From the NCBI RefSeq assembly GCF_024166365.1, contig NC_064827.1, positions 10,581,001-10,645,000 of the forward strand: a stretch of DNA of 64,000 nt, written 5' to 3'. Within the stretch, counting starts at the first letter, position 1. Every line of letters begins with the position of its first letter. The notes under the pieces are model-generated. The model saw nothing but the letters and a program-made list of their open reading frames with translations. It was not told where the DNA came from and ran no database searches. The position numbers and the translations under genes are program-made. This stretch comes from Elephas maximus indicus. Lineage: Eukaryota; Chordata; Mammalia; Proboscidea; Elephantidae. This document shows positions 21,906 through 32,759 of this stretch, one piece after another.

Positions 21906-22385
21906 GTTTATAAGACTAGAACTCTCCTGATGTCTAGTCCATTGCTTTGTTTAGTATGCCATTGTTCCACTTCTGATAGCAACATATCATGGACACTGGA
22001 TTATGCTGGGAACCGTTAGGTGGGCTGGCAGGTGTGTTGGGTCCTAGTTCTGGCATTATTGCATTTGGCCGTGTGATCTGGGCCAAATCGTAACATATCG
22101 GAGCCCCAAGTCTCCCAGATATAAGTCAAGGGATTTATATTCAATCTCTGTCTGGTCCAGCTTTAACATTCTCTGATGTTTGCCAGTGTGTTTGTAACCC
22201 AGTGTTATTTTCTCTAGGGGAAAGAAAACTTTTTAACTTAAGTCATCTAAGGAATTCAGCTAGTTACCTATTCCACCTTCATCTATACCACTTCAGGAAG
22301 GGAAAGAAAATTCCAAGTGCGCTGTAGTTTAGCATCTGTATTATTTAGGGTTACTATTTGTCTTAGAAATATTCTGAGGGGCTTA
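21906..22385. other. Unique sequence
   Basis: Nothing recognised. Confidence 0.5.
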
Positions 22386-22392
22386 AGTACTC

Positions 22393-22543
22393 TGGAGCCG
22401 TAGTGGCGCAGTGGTTAAGAGCTCGGTTCCTAACCAGAAGGTCAGCAGTTCAAATCCACCAGCCGCTCCTTGGAAACTCTATGGGGCAGTTCTACTCTGT
22501 CCTATAGGGTTGCTGTGAGTCAGAATCGACTCGATGGCAACTG
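22393..22543 (+). mobile_element. AfroSINE, short, with TSD
   Basis: Complete: tggagccgtagtggcgcagt, ccgctccttggaaactct, gtgagtcagaatcgactcga. Flanked by agtactc at 22,386-22,392 and 22,544-22,550. Confidence 0.93.
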
Positions 22544-22635
22544 AGTACTCGAGGATACATGTCAGGGTTTGTTGGGATATTAGACAGTCATTGCTTACTT
22601 GCTTGTTTGTTTTTAGTATGGTAATTTGCATATAG

Positions 22636-22863
22636 TTAAAAACCAAGCAAAAAACCAGAAATCGTCACCGTGGCATCAATTCTGATTCATGGTGACTCCG
22701 TGTGCATCAGAGTAGGACTGCGCTCCATTGGGTTTTCAAAGGCTGTGATCTTTTGGAAGTAAATTGCCAGGCCTTTCTTCTGAGGCACCTCTGGGTAGAT
22801 TTGAACCTCCAGCTTTTTGGTTAGTAGCTGAGTTCTTAACCATTTGCACCACCCAGGGGCCCC
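22636..22863 (-). mobile_element. AfroSINE, older type, with TSD
   Basis: Antisense body: catcaattctgattcatggt, gtgcatcagagtaggactg, gaggcacctctgggtag, head caccacccaggggcc. Perfect 10-bp TSD ttgcatatag at 22,626-22,635 and 22,864-22,873. The host is an L2-like 3' end (tgctcagtaaataacttctg). Confidence 0.93.
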
Positions 22864-22873
22864 TTGCATATAG

Positions 22874-22915
22874 GAAGTGCTCAGTAAATAACTTCTGAAT
22901 GAATGAAGGAGGTGA
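22874..22915 (+). mobile_element. L2-like 3' end, short
   Basis: gtgctcagtaaataacttct followed by gaatgaatgaa resembles the L2/MIR 3' end, cut by the SINE on its left. Confidence 0.5.
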
Positions 22916-23160
22916 ATGAAATTGCTCATGTTGAAAACACACGCCGTAAAACACAGAAGGCATCTTGCGACCTACGTTCCCAGCATCCGCAGACACACGA
23001 GATGGTTCACCTGCAGGAGGTGTGTCTCTTGAAGCTGGTGGCTGCAGTGGCCCACTGCGCTCCTCCCTGGATACATCATGTAGAGAAGGGTTTTCTCTCC
23101 CACAACAGACTCATGTCATCTACGTCGGTCATACTTTTTTGTTTCCTCCCGCTACCCCTC
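22916..23160. other. Unique sequence
   Basis: Nothing recognised; the open frame here runs into the next SINE. Confidence 0.45.
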
Positions 23161-23366
23161 TTGTTGTTCTTGGGTGTCATCAAGTCAATGCCGACTCACA
23201 GAGACTCCATGGGACAGAGTAGAGCTGCCCTATTGGTTTTTCTTGGCTGTAATCTTTGTGGAAGCAGATTGCCAGGTTTTTCTCCCATGGGGCTGCTGGG
23301 TGGGTTTGAACCGTCAACCTTTTGGTTAGCAGCTGAGTGGTTAACCGTTGTACCGCCAGGGTCCTT
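23161..23366 (-). mobile_element. AfroSINE, long
   Basis: Antisense: gtgtcatcaagtcaatgccg, gtaatctttgtggaagcag, tgctgggtgggtttgaac, head gtaccgccagggtcc. Confidence 0.93.
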
Positions 23367-23785
23367 CCCCTCTCCCCTTTAATTGTCAGTAATAGGTAGC
23401 TGGCTAAAAGATACAGTCCTAGAAATTGACTGTATCATTTTAGGAAAGGGTGTATGTTTTGAGATGGTGAAGCCAACTACTCAGTTGTCTTTTTTTATAG
23501 GGTGTTGAGTAAATTTTAGCATATGCTAATATTGGCTCATGGTTGCGGAGGGGCAACCTAATTAACCAAGCCGACCTAGTTTCTGTTCCCTCTAGGAAGC
23601 CTTCTTCTCTTTCCACCCTTCCTTCCTGTGTACAGAAAAGTCGTGTTTTCAGTTTTAGAAGAATAATCTCAAAGAATGACAATATGCCTTAAATCTCATT
23701 AACAGATCCAGCTGTTTATGTTCGGGATTAAGGTGTATTTTTTCCTTATGAAGAATTCCAATATTAACTAGTTTAGAGACTCATA
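23367..23785. other. Unique sequence
   Basis: Nothing recognised. Confidence 0.5.
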
Positions 23786-23787
23786 CC

Positions 23788-23875
23788 TTCTGTGGATGAG
23801 AAAACCAAGAGAGGTGAAGTAACTTGCTTGAGGTCACACAGAAGGTTACTTATAGGGCCGGGGGCCGGGACTGAT
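23788..23875 (-). mobile_element. MIR element
   Basis: Antisense core: gatgagaaaaccaagagagg, tgaagtaacttgcttgag, gtcacacagaaggtt. Confidence 0.75.
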
Positions 23876-24027
23876 ACGGACTTCTTAAGAAGGTTCAAGG
23901 CTCTGTAGAATTTCTGTGGCAAAAGTGCACTTTTTGAGTTTTAGAAACCATAGAGGTTTACAGAAAACTTCTGTTGGCTAGTAATTGTTAGAGAGGTGGC
24001 ACATTTTAAAATCGTTTAGCATTCATG

Positions 24028-24290
24028 CTTTTTTATTGTGGTGACCATATAGATAACAAAACATACGCCATATCAACAGTTGCTACATGTATAATTGGGT
24101 TAAGGTTGTGTAACTGTCTTGCTCTCCTTTTCCAAACCGTTCCACCACCTTTAACATAAGCTCGGTGCCCTTACCTAAGCAGAAACCTCTCCATTCCCCC
24201 TCCCTGCCACCCCTGGTAACCACTAAGAATCTTTGGTTTCTGGATTTATACTTGTAGATTCTCTTGTCCAAGCAGATACCATAAGGAGAA
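24028..24290 (-). mobile_element. LINE-1 3' end
   Basis: Antisense L1 3' UTR: ttgctacatgtataattggg, ctccttttccaaaccgttcc, ccctggtaaccactaagaat. Confidence 0.8.
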
Positions 24291-24985
24291 AATGTTCATT
24301 TTCATCTATTCACTGCGATTCCCTTGGTTTACGTACATCACTCGACTCAAAGTAACGCTTGCCTCCAATCAGTGCATGAAGGGATGGAACTGTTTGAATA
24401 GAAACACAGGCGTATGCTGATTTTCCAAGCTTTCTTCCTGGTAAATAAAACCAGAAGGCAAAGGTGGCCCTGTCAAACAGCTGGTAAAGTCATGAATATG
24501 TATACATTTAATTTGCATTCTCATTTTCCTTGTGACTTCTGTTAAGTGTTGAGTCAGACATTTAATATCCTGGAAAAATTTTTTTTTTCCCCTATGGCTG
24601 GAGCCTTCTTGAGAGTTCCTCCGTAAAACATCAAGTCCTAAATGTATTTATTGCAGAAACGTGTTCCCTTTGTAGCAAGCGCATTGAGTGGGGTTGGAAG
24701 GAGTCCTTGTGTTTTTTAAAAGCTGCCCAGTTAGAACTGTACATTTTGTAGCTCAGCTGTGCGGATGTGGACTTATCTGCAGAGCAGGCTGTTATTTTCT
24801 TCTGAATACTAGGGAAGTCGAGGAGGAGGAGGGGGAGTAACCTAGCCTTTTGTTTTAGTAAGCGTTTTTCTTTTTTCAAATAGTCTTTACACTTAACATA
24901 ATCTATCAGTGAAATTTTTAAAGTGCTGTTTTGTAAACAATTGACAGCCTTTTAGAAAGGGTTTTACTCAGTCAGGCTCCTTTCA
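24291..24985. other. Unique sequence
   Basis: Nothing recognised beyond a T-run at about 24,580-24,589. Confidence 0.5.
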
Positions 24986-24999
24986 ATGTAAACATTAGA

Positions 25000-25062
25000 G
25001 AGATAGATAGATGATAGAGAGATAGATAGACAGGTTGGTTGACAGGTAGATAGATAGCTACC
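25000..25062 (+). repeat. GATA microsatellite, imperfect
   Basis: Runs of gata and gaca units (agatagatagatgatagaga and later aggtagatagatag). It abuts the antisense RTE-derived element, where it may have grown from that element's A-rich tail. Confidence 0.9.
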
Positions 25063-25450
25063 ATCCAGGACGTTGCCCAGTCCTGGATCTTCCTGGTGAT
25101 TGCCAGCATGTTCAAGTTCACTGTAGGGGCTATTTTGCCAATCTATCTCTCCAAGAGTCTCCCAGGCCCTTGTTGGCCTCTACTTCACCAAACATAATGT
25201 CCTTATATAGCAATTGATCCCTCCTGATGATGTGTTCAAAGCAAGTGAGTTGAATACTATTCTACTGTGATCCATAACATTTTCATTGGGTAGTTTTTGG
25301 AAGGAGATCGCCAGGCCTTTCTTCCTAGTCTGTCTTATTCTGGAAGTTTCGCTAAAATCTGCCCACTATAGGTGGCCCTGCTGGTAGTTGAAATACTGGT
25401 GGCATAGCTTCCAGCATCCCAACAACACACAAGCCACCACAGTATGACAA
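25063..25450 (-). mobile_element. RTE-derived non-autonomous element
   Basis: Antisense: ccatccaggacgttgcccag, ctctccaagagtctcccagg, aaacataatgtccttatat, then the shared body tcttcctagtctgtcttatt and catcccaacaacacacaagc. Confidence 0.82.
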
Positions 25451-25472
25451 AGTGACAGATGAGTCCAAAACC

Positions 25473-25632
25473 CAAAACCAAACCCACTGCCGTCGAGTCG
25501 ATTCCGACTCATAGTGACCTTATAGAACAGAGTAGAACTGCCCCATAGCGTTTCCAAGGAGGGCCTGGTGGATTCAAACTGCTGAACTCTTAGCAGCCGT
25601 AGCACTTAACCACTACACCACCAGGGTTTCCA
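25473..25632 (-). mobile_element. AfroSINE, short
   Basis: Antisense: ccactgccgtcgagtcgatt, gaacagagtagaactgcccc, tttccaaggagggcctggt, head caccaccagggtttcc. Confidence 0.93.
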
Positions 25633-25634
25633 AC

Positions 25635-26600
25635 AGATGAGAGGTGGAATATTAATATAAGGCCTGGGAAAACAGGCTTGATTTTGTGTATTCTATTCTC
25701 AGTTGCTATCCACTTCTGTATAACTTCATCAGAAGCATTTAAGGAAGGTGAGGACACAAGAAAACATTGGAGTACTATCCAGATTAGGTTACTCTTGGGA
25801 AGATTTGAAACATAGTAATTAGGACATGGTTATAGTGTCTTGATGTTATCACTTTAAGTTAAAAACAAAACAAAAAAAACCCTTCGTTTTTGGGTTCCTT
25901 TTTGTAGCAAGACTTGTGTATTGCTCACCGGGCTGAGTAAACAGCAGCATTGCAGTCTGTTCTTGCGAGTTGACATGATGGGTGAGCTGTAAGTTCTTGA
26001 GACTTGTTTTCTCTTGCACTTTTAGGCGCTCTGTTGTGAAATTGCAATAACATATAAAGCCTTGAGTGTTTGGTATTGCTGCCACTTTAAAAACATGTAA
26101 GTGTATGTGTGTGTTCCTTTGTCGGTTCAGGCAAGGCTTGCAGCTGCAATCACTGTAGACCTAAGGAGTATAAAAAAAAAAAAAAATAAGGAGTATAAGT
26201 ACCTGGAATTGCAACTGAAGTTTCAACGACAACACTAGGAAGTTCATCTGTTTTTGTAAGAAAAAGGTGATATTTACACCTTTGCCTTCCAGTCCTTCTG
26301 AGCAAAGGGTTATTGGAAGGACGGTAACTTTATAGCCACCAGCCACTCAAAACGTATTTCTTTACTCCATGGACAGACTGGCACAAGAAATGCGATAGAG
26401 TCCACATGTTGGGGTGTGGGTTTTTAAAAAAAATTAATGCACCCTTTCCTTTCATTCCCCGCCCCCCCCCCCCCCAAAAAACTCTGTCCACCATCCTCTG
26501 GGTCTGTGACATTTGGAAATAAAGTAAAATGACAAAAACAGCAACAATTGAAAAGAAGGCAGTCTGACCTCCGTGAGGGTGTGGTAAGCACTTCACAGAT
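25635..26600. other. Unique A/T-rich sequence
   Basis: Contains a poly-A run (about 26,171-26,186) and a poly-C run (about 26,463-26,475). No gene recognised. Confidence 0.5.
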
Positions 26601-26619
26601 GTCGTACTTGTTAATGAAG

Positions 26620-26712
26620 AAGGCTAGGCAACATGCTTTATTTACCTTTTTTATTCCTGGAATTTAGCAGAATGCCTGGCAAATGGCGGGGGGTTAACAA
26701 ATATGTATCGAA
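26620..26712 (+). mobile_element. L2 3' end
   Basis: agcagaatgcctggcaaatg and taacaaatatgtatcg fit the L2 3' end (cagtgcctggcacatag ... aataaatatttgttga). Confidence 0.5.
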
Positions 26713-27089
26713 CAATTTTTGCATCCAAATGAGTACCATTCTTCAAAGGTTTTGGACATTTTATAATTATTCTAATGGTACTATTATTTTCCAAACCATT
26801 TTAGAAACACAGCAGGCAAGCTGGTAGATACTGATTGCAATAGTTTATGGTGGTCCTACATAAATTTTTTTTTAAATCACAAATGGCATTTATGCACCAG
26901 ACTATCAAACTTTTTTAACAAGCATGCTTAGAAATTTTTTTTCCTTAGAGTAATCTAAATATAAAATGTGGTATTCTGTTCTTCTTTAAAAGAATCAGAT
27001 AAACTTTTTTTTAAAGCACCTGGGGTGGCTGAGTGGCGAGTTTTTCTTGGGGCACATAGACGAGAAGGGACTTTAAGTTGATCTAAGTT

Positions 27090-27232
27090 AATCGACTTAA
27101 ATGTCACCTCCTCTTGGGGCCTTCCCTGATCATCTAACCTAATAGATCCTTTCTCCATGTATTTTCTTCCCTTATCCCAATGGATACTTATATATTTATT
27201 TACTCCACTTGTTTTTCTGTTACTTACCCTCA
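27090..27232 (+). mobile_element. L2 element
   Basis: aaatgtcacctcctcttggg, gccttccctgatcatct and ctccacttgtttttctgtta follow the L2 order. It is cut on the right by the next element. Confidence 0.65.
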
Positions 27233-27235
27233 AAC

Positions 27236-27638
27236 GCCACCACGTGTCTATCAGTTTGTCATACTGTAGTTTGGCGGTCTGGTGAATACTGTAGTGATTA
27301 CGTGCTGCTGTGATGCTGGGTGGGTGATGATGGAAGTTATGACGCCATTTTTTCAAATACCAGCAGGGTCACCCATGGCCGACAGGGTTTAGCAGAGTTT
27401 CCAAACTAAGATGCACTAGGAAGAAAAGCCAGGTGATCTACTTCTGAAAATTGGCCAGTGGAAACCCTATGGATCACAACAGAACATTGTTTGCTAGAGT
27501 GCTCAAAGATGAGCCCCCTAGGTTGGAAGCCCCCTAGGTTGGAAACCCCCTAGGTTGGAAGGCACTCAAAATACACAGAGGCCAAAACAGTGGACTCAAG
27601 CCTACCAACGATCGTGAAGATGGCGTAAGATTGGAAAG
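27236..27638 (+). mobile_element. RTE-derived non-autonomous element with internal triplication
   Basis: Body: caaataccagcagggtcacc, tttccaaactaagatgcact, accctatggatcacaacaga. The motif ccccctaggttggaa occurs three times in tandem at about 27,513-27,560 where other copies have one. An insertion of about 45 bp near 27,276-27,320 separates gtagtttggcgg from tgctgctgtgatgctgg. Confidence 0.83.
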
Positions 27639-27797
27639 GTTGGTGATTCGAACCCACCCACAGGTGCTTTGAAGGAAAGTCCCGATGATTTACTTCTGAA
27701 AAGTCAGCTGTTGATAGCCCTATGGAGCAACAGTTCTACTCTGACACGCATTGGGCCACCATGAGTCGGAATCGATGCGATGACAATTGCTGAGTCC
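27639..27797 (+). mobile_element. AfroSINE, older type, head missing
   Basis: Begins at aaaggttggtgattcgaacc, then caggtgctttgaaggaaagt, ctctgacacgcattgggcc, gagtcggaatcgatgcgatg. Confidence 0.85.
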
Positions 27798-28390
27798 CCC
27801 GGTCTCCTCACAAAAAAAGTTTTAATTTTTGTCCGGAGACATCGTGAAACTTGAAGGGTAGGCACCTGATGGAACTTGGAGTTGGGAAAGAGTGACTCAG
27901 AAGGCTGCCTTATCTGTGGTGTAGGATAGATAAACCACAACTTTAAAACATGAACTTTAAACTGGGAGCTGTCTATATTTTTTCACATATTGCTTACCCT
28001 AAACTTCATACCAATTCATTTTAATGAGAACTTAAGTACTGTAAGGGGGAAAAAATTCACTTTTTAAAAAGTACCTCAAAAAGAATTTGACAAGGTATTT
28101 TTTTTTCTTCTGAAATTCATTGAGACCTCAAGGTGCCCGTTTGAACTGGCCATTCAAGCTCAAAACGAAAGGGGCTCAAAACAGGAAGCCTTAGGTTATC
28201 TAGAACCTTTGAGCTGCGTGTTTTTCTCCTGTAATACATTTCCTGATGGCTGAGGGCTTGCTAGCTTCTGTAAGCACTGAAATGTGTTAAAGCCAATTTC
28301 TGGATAGAAAATTTCCCCCAAATTGTCCTCTTTCTCTGATTCTTAAAAAAGGTTATATAGGATGTATCTTTTTTTTTTTTTTTTAACGAT
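27798..28390. other. Unique A/T-rich sequence
   Basis: Nothing recognised; T-run at 28,370-28,384. Confidence 0.5.
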
Positions 28391-28394
28391 ATAA

Positions 28395-28692
28395 GATTTT
28401 CATTTTCAGGATTGTGTTGTTGTCAGGTGCCGTCATAGCGACCCTACGTGCAACAGAACAAAACACTGCCGGGTCCTGTGCCCTCCGCACAATTGTTGTT
28501 ATGCTTGAGCCCGTTGTTGAAGCCGCTGTGTCAATCCATCTCATTGAGGGTCTTCCTCTTTTTCGCTGACCTTCTACTTTACCAAGCGTGATATCCTTCT
28601 CCAGGGACTGGTCCCTCCTGATAGCACATCCAAAGTGTGTGAGACAAAGTCTTGCCATCTTTGCTCTAGGACTGTGCTCTGTTACAATAAAG
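28395..28692 (-). mobile_element. RTE/BovB-type LINE, ORF C-terminus
   Basis: The minus strand frame 28,383-28,658 (91 codons) carries the RTE C-terminal signature. In order: a His/Phe-Gly-x-x-Ile-Arg-Arg segment, Gln-Ser-Leu-Glu-Lys-Asp-Ile, Leu-Gly-Lys-Val-Glu-Gly-Gln, a basic Arg-Lys-Arg-Gly-Arg-Pro run, and Arg-Trp-Ile-Asp. It is open but 5' truncated, lacking the endonuclease and the catalytic RT core, so it is a fossil and not a gene. Confidence 0.88.
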
Positions 28693-28694
28693 GG

Positions 28695-28905
28695 AAGGAA
28701 CCCGGGTAGTGCACCTGGTTAAGTGCTTGGCTGCTGATCGAAAGGGCAGCAGTTCCAACCCACCCAGTGGCTTTGCAGGAAAAGACCTGGCGATCTGCTC
28801 TCATAGAGATTACAGCCAAGAAAACCCAATGAGGCAGCTCTATTCTCTCACACGGGGTTGCTATGAGTCGAAATCAACTCGATGGCACCTAACGACAACA
28901 GCATA
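28695..28905 (+). mobile_element. AfroSINE, long variant
   Basis: Head ggaacccgggtagtgcacct; middle aaaagacctggcgatctgct then catagagattacagcc; tail gagtcgaaatcaactcgatg and gcacctaacgacaacagc, closer to the RTE tail than in most copies. Confidence 0.9.
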
Positions 28906-29640
28906 ATAAAGTGAGAGCTTCAGGATCTCTTCGGGGATATAAAGTTCTCTGCCCCTGTACCAAATGGCCCCACTTTGCTATTTTTGAAAATCTTGCCTGC
29001 CTTTATTAATTTGTTTGTTTATTTATTTATTTTTTTGGTGGGGGGCCCTGTTTCCGTGGCTTTCAGCAATGACAGCCGCTTTGCCTCATTGTTTGCTATT
29101 GGGAGTCTGTTGTGATCTTGGCAACCAGATAACACCCGTATTGTCAGGATTGCGTTTCCCAAAGAGACTTACATTATTCACTACATTTGAAATTTTAAAA
29201 ATGAGAAAAAAGCAGTTTATGGGGGCGAGCTCCGACAGTTGTGTGTAAAGCAATCAAGCTTTTGTTTCTTTTAGTTCATTTAATTTATTGGACAATAAAG
29301 AATATGTTTTTCTTATGTCCTGTTTTTGGGCTCTTCAGAAGAATAAGATGCTGCCCTCTTAGGCTGAAATGTGCCAGGGTTTCTTTTTGCTTTCTTCTCA
29401 AGCATTGGTGATGTGTTTACTGCGTCATGGCCACGAACATGCTTTCATAGACGTTTTCATTTAACTTAAACGTAGAGTGGTAGTTTATGGGTAGTTTGGG
29501 CACAGTTTCATTTTCGCTGTCTTTAGAGTTCTAGATTAGCAAAGGTGTTTCTCCTTTTATTGGAGAAATTACGTAGAAAATTTCCCCCAACCTTCCAGAT
29601 TTCCATCTTCCATTGGAAAACTTTACTGTTGTTGTTACAT
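28906..29640. other. Unique sequence
   Basis: A tttg/attt-rich run at about 28,998-29,035; otherwise nothing recognised. Confidence 0.5.
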
Positions 29641-29656
29641 ATTCCACTGGAAAATT

Positions 29657-30895
29657 TTTTTTTTTATCTATAAAACTTAAAAAAAAATTTTTTTTATTGT
29701 GCTTTAAGTGAAAGTCTACAAATCAAGTCAGTCTCTCATGTAAAAATTGTTACCCACCTTGCTATATACTCCTAATTGCTCTCCCCCTAGTGAGACAACA
29801 CACTCTTTCCCTCTACTCTCTCTTTTCGTGTCCATTCGGCCAGCTTCTGGCCCCCCCTGCCTTCTCATCTCCCCTCCAGACAGGAGATGCCGACATAGTC
29901 CCATGTGTCTACTTGATCCAAGAAGCTTATTCTTCACCAGTATCATTTTCTATCCCATTGTCCAGTCCAATCCCTGCCTGGAGAGTTCCCTTTGGGAATA
30001 ATTCCTGTCTTGGGCTAACAGAAGGTCTGGGGACCATGACCACCCAGGTCCTTCTAATCTCAGTCAGACCATTAAGTCTGGTCTTTTGATAAGAATTTAG
30101 TGTCTGCATCCCACTGCTCTCCTGCTCCCTCAGGGGTTCTCTGTTGTGTTCCCTTTCAGGGCAGTCATCGGTTATAGCCAGGCACCATCTAGTTCTTCTG
30201 GTCTCTGGCTGATGTAGTCTCTGGTTTATGTGGCCCTTTGTGCCTCTTGGGCTCATAATTACCTTGTGTCTTTGGTGTTCTTCATTCTCATTTGCTCCAG
30301 GAGGGTTGAGACCAATTAATGCATTTTAGATGGCCGCTTGCTAGCGTTTAAGACCCCAGACGCCACTCTTCAAAGTGGGATGCAGAATGTTTTTTTAAAT
30401 AGATTTTATTATGCCAGTTGACTTAGAGGTCCCCTGAAACTGTGGTTCCCAAACCCCTGCCACTGCTACGCTGGCCTTTGAAGCGTTCAGTTTATTCAGG
30501 AAACAGCTTTTGGTTTAGTCCAGTTGTGCCAATCTCTCCTGTATTGTGTGTTGTCTTTCCCTTCACCTAAAATAGTTTTTATCTACTATCTAATTAGTGA
30601 ATAGTCCTCTCCCTCTCTCTCCCCTCTCGTAACCATCAAAGAATATTTTCTTCTCTGTTTAAACTGTTTCTCGAGTTCTTATAATAGTAGTCTTATACAA
30701 CATTTGTCCTTTTGCAACTAATTTTACTCAGCACAATGCCTTCCAGGCTCGTCCATGTTATGAAATGATTCACGGTTTCATCACTGTTCTTTATTGATGT
30801 GTACTATTCCATTGTGTGAATATACCATAATTTATTTATCCATTCATCCGTTGATGGGCACTTTGGTTGCTTCCATCTTTTTGCTATTGTAAGCA
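29657..30895 (-). mobile_element. LINE-1, elephant-type, 5'-truncated, with TSD
   Basis: About 1.24 kb of antisense L1 3' UTR and ORF2 end, the least diverged LINE here. Landmarks: ttattgtgctttaagtgaaa, ctaattgctctccccctag, gcttgctagcgtttaagacc, tttatttatccattcatccg. It is flanked by tccactggaaaatt at 29,643-29,656 and 30,896-30,909. It has no intact frame. Confidence 0.95.
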
Positions 30896-30912
30896 TCCAC
30901 TGGAAAATTGTA

Positions 30913-31312
30913 ATGTTGCTGTCGTTATTAGTTGCTGTCGAGTCTGCTCCAACTTATAGCAACCCCATGTATAACAGACTAAAACACTGTCTGGTCCTAT
31001 GCCATCTTCACAGTCATTGTTTTGTTTGAGTCCATTGTTGTGACTCTAGCGTAGTGCCTTCCAGAGTAGGGCCTCGCCTTCCAGCACTATACCTGGCAAT
31101 GTTCAGTTGTGATCTAAAAGGTTTTCATTGGTTAGTTTTCAGAAGTAGATCACCAGGCCTTTCTTCCTAGTCTGTTTTAATCTGAAAGGTCTGTTAAAAC
31201 CTGTCCATCGTGGATGACCCTGCTAGTATTTGAAACACTGGTGGCATAGCTTTCAGCATCTCAGCAACGTACAAGCCACTGCAGTACGACAAACTGACAG
31301 ACAGATGGTAGG
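30913..31312 (-). mobile_element. RTE-derived non-autonomous element
   Basis: Antisense: gctgtcgagtctgctccaac, ctatgccatcttcacagtca, ttccagcactatacctggc, agcatctcagcaacgtacaa. It lies immediately beside the L1 insertion. Confidence 0.85.
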
Positions 31313-31830
31313 AAAACTTTAACACCTACAATAAAATAATTCAGGTGAATAATGGAAACTTAAGTTTATTTTTAAGGATAATAACCAGCCTTTTAGGCTG
31401 TGGACTCATACTAGGGAAACAGAAAAGCAATGGCGTCACTGTTTTGGCAAGTTATATTTAAGCAATGCCCTTTTACTGTATTTCCAAAGACATTTATTTT
31501 AGACAGAGTGGTGAAGATTTATGGAAAATAAAGCAAGCGAGAAATCAGAAAGTCCCTCATGCTAAGGGTTAAGAGCAAAACATGACTTTTGGTTATGGAA
31601 AACAGAATGGAAATTCGGCTTTTAAGGCTTGGGTATGTTTGTGCTCCGTTAAGTAATTTTGCAGTTTCTCAGAAACCCCTTCGCCTCTGTGGCAATTCAT
31701 AACGTGAACCCGATGCAGCATTTCATTTTGTGCAAACATGAGGTCAGGAACCGTCATCTTCTACGTGTGTCAGAAGACCTCTGGAAGCACTTTAGAAGTG
31801 ACCGGTAAGTATCCCGCACGTGCGCCTGGT
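31313..31830. other. Unique sequence
   Basis: Nothing recognised. Confidence 0.5.
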
Positions 31831-32056
31831 GTCTTTGTTACCGAGTGCTGCCGTAACGAGAATACCACTAGCAGGTGGCTTTAAAGACCAGAAATGTATC
31901 TTCTCACAGTTGAGTCAGGAGTTTCTAAGTCAGAATTCAGGACGCAGCTCTAGGGAGGTCCTTCTTTGTCCATTTCCGCTTCTAGTAGCTGCCAGCAGTC
32001 CTTGGCATTGCTGGGCTTCTAAGTGCATCTTTTTCTGTCATCTGTCTTCGTCTTAA

Positions 32057-32250
32057 GGACCCCTGGTGGCTCAGTGGTTCAACACTTGCCTACTAAGCAA
32101 AAGGTCAGGGGTTTGAACCCACCAGCTGCTCCGAGGGAGAAAGATGTAGCAGTTTGCTTCGTAAAGATTTATGGCCCTGGGAACCCTATGGAACAGTTCT
32201 ACTCTGTCCTATGGGATCAACTCAAAGGCAATGGGTTGGATGTTTTGTGT
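32057..32250 (+). mobile_element. AfroSINE, long, inserted in MLT1
   Basis: Head ggacccctggtggctcagtg; middle gagaaagatgtagcagtttg; tail shortened (tcctatgggatcaactcaaa). A (TG)n run of about 20 bp follows directly and may have grown from the SINE tail. Confidence 0.9.
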
Positions 32251-32269
32251 GTGTGTGTGTGTGTGTGTT
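32250..32269 (+). repeat. TG dinucleotide repeat
   Basis: About ten uninterrupted TG units directly at the end of the SINE. Confidence 0.95.
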
Positions 32270-32499
32270 GGAACGGGGGTGTCTCTGTGTCTACTCTGCT
32301 CTTTTTATAACTCAGAGGTGATGAGGTTTAGGACCCACCTTATACTAGTATGACCTCAGCAGTGTAACAAAAGAAAAGCCCCTATTTCTAAACTGGGTTG
32401 TATTTATAGGGGTTAGAAATTCAACACTTTTTGGGGGGAGGAGGGGTAGTGGTGACAATTCAGCCTGTAATCCCTGGTGACTTCAGAGATGACCATCAG

Positions 32500-32640
32500 C
32501 ACCCCTGACATTACATTTTTGTTTCTTCATCTCTCCACCTCCTTCCCTGGAACAAAACTTCCTAAGGGCAAGGACTTTGTTTTCTTCATTCCTGTGTCCT
32601 CAGATCCTGGAACAGAGTTGACTGTCCATCGTCATCGTCA
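32500..32640 (+). mobile_element. L2 element
   Basis: ttcttcatctctccacctcc, ctaagggcaaggactttg, ttcctgtgtcctcagatcc and tggaacagag follow the L2 3' region order. A CATCGT-rich tract follows to about 32,675. Confidence 0.65.
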
Positions 32641-32759
32641 TCATCGTTGTTGTCACTGTCATCATCGTGACAACAACTACCAGTTCTTAACTCCTACTGT
32701 GGGCCAGGCACAATACATGGGAGGACATGAAGTCATAAAGCCACTTCGAGTGCTTTGGA

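Larger units (their letters stand above)
31835..32470 (-). mobile_element. MLT1-type LTR, split by an AfroSINE
   Basis: Antisense MLT1 order: gagtgctgccgtaacgagaa, taccactagcaggtggcttt, cagaaatgtatcttctcaca. After the SINE it continues ctctgctctttttataactc, gatgaggtttaggaccc, ggggttagaaattcaacac. Confidence 0.8.

Noticed and set aside
22903..23382. 159-codon + frame
   Set aside because: Its second half is an antisense AfroSINE; no domain in the rest.
26461..26476. Poly-C run (and a second at about 48,008) as a G-quadruplex regulatory site
   Set aside because: A single homopolymer run in intronic unique sequence, with no supporting context; probably slippage.
28383..28658. 91-codon minus strand frame as a host gene
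   Set aside because: It is the C-terminal end of an RTE-type LINE ORF, truncated and flanked by repeat sequence.
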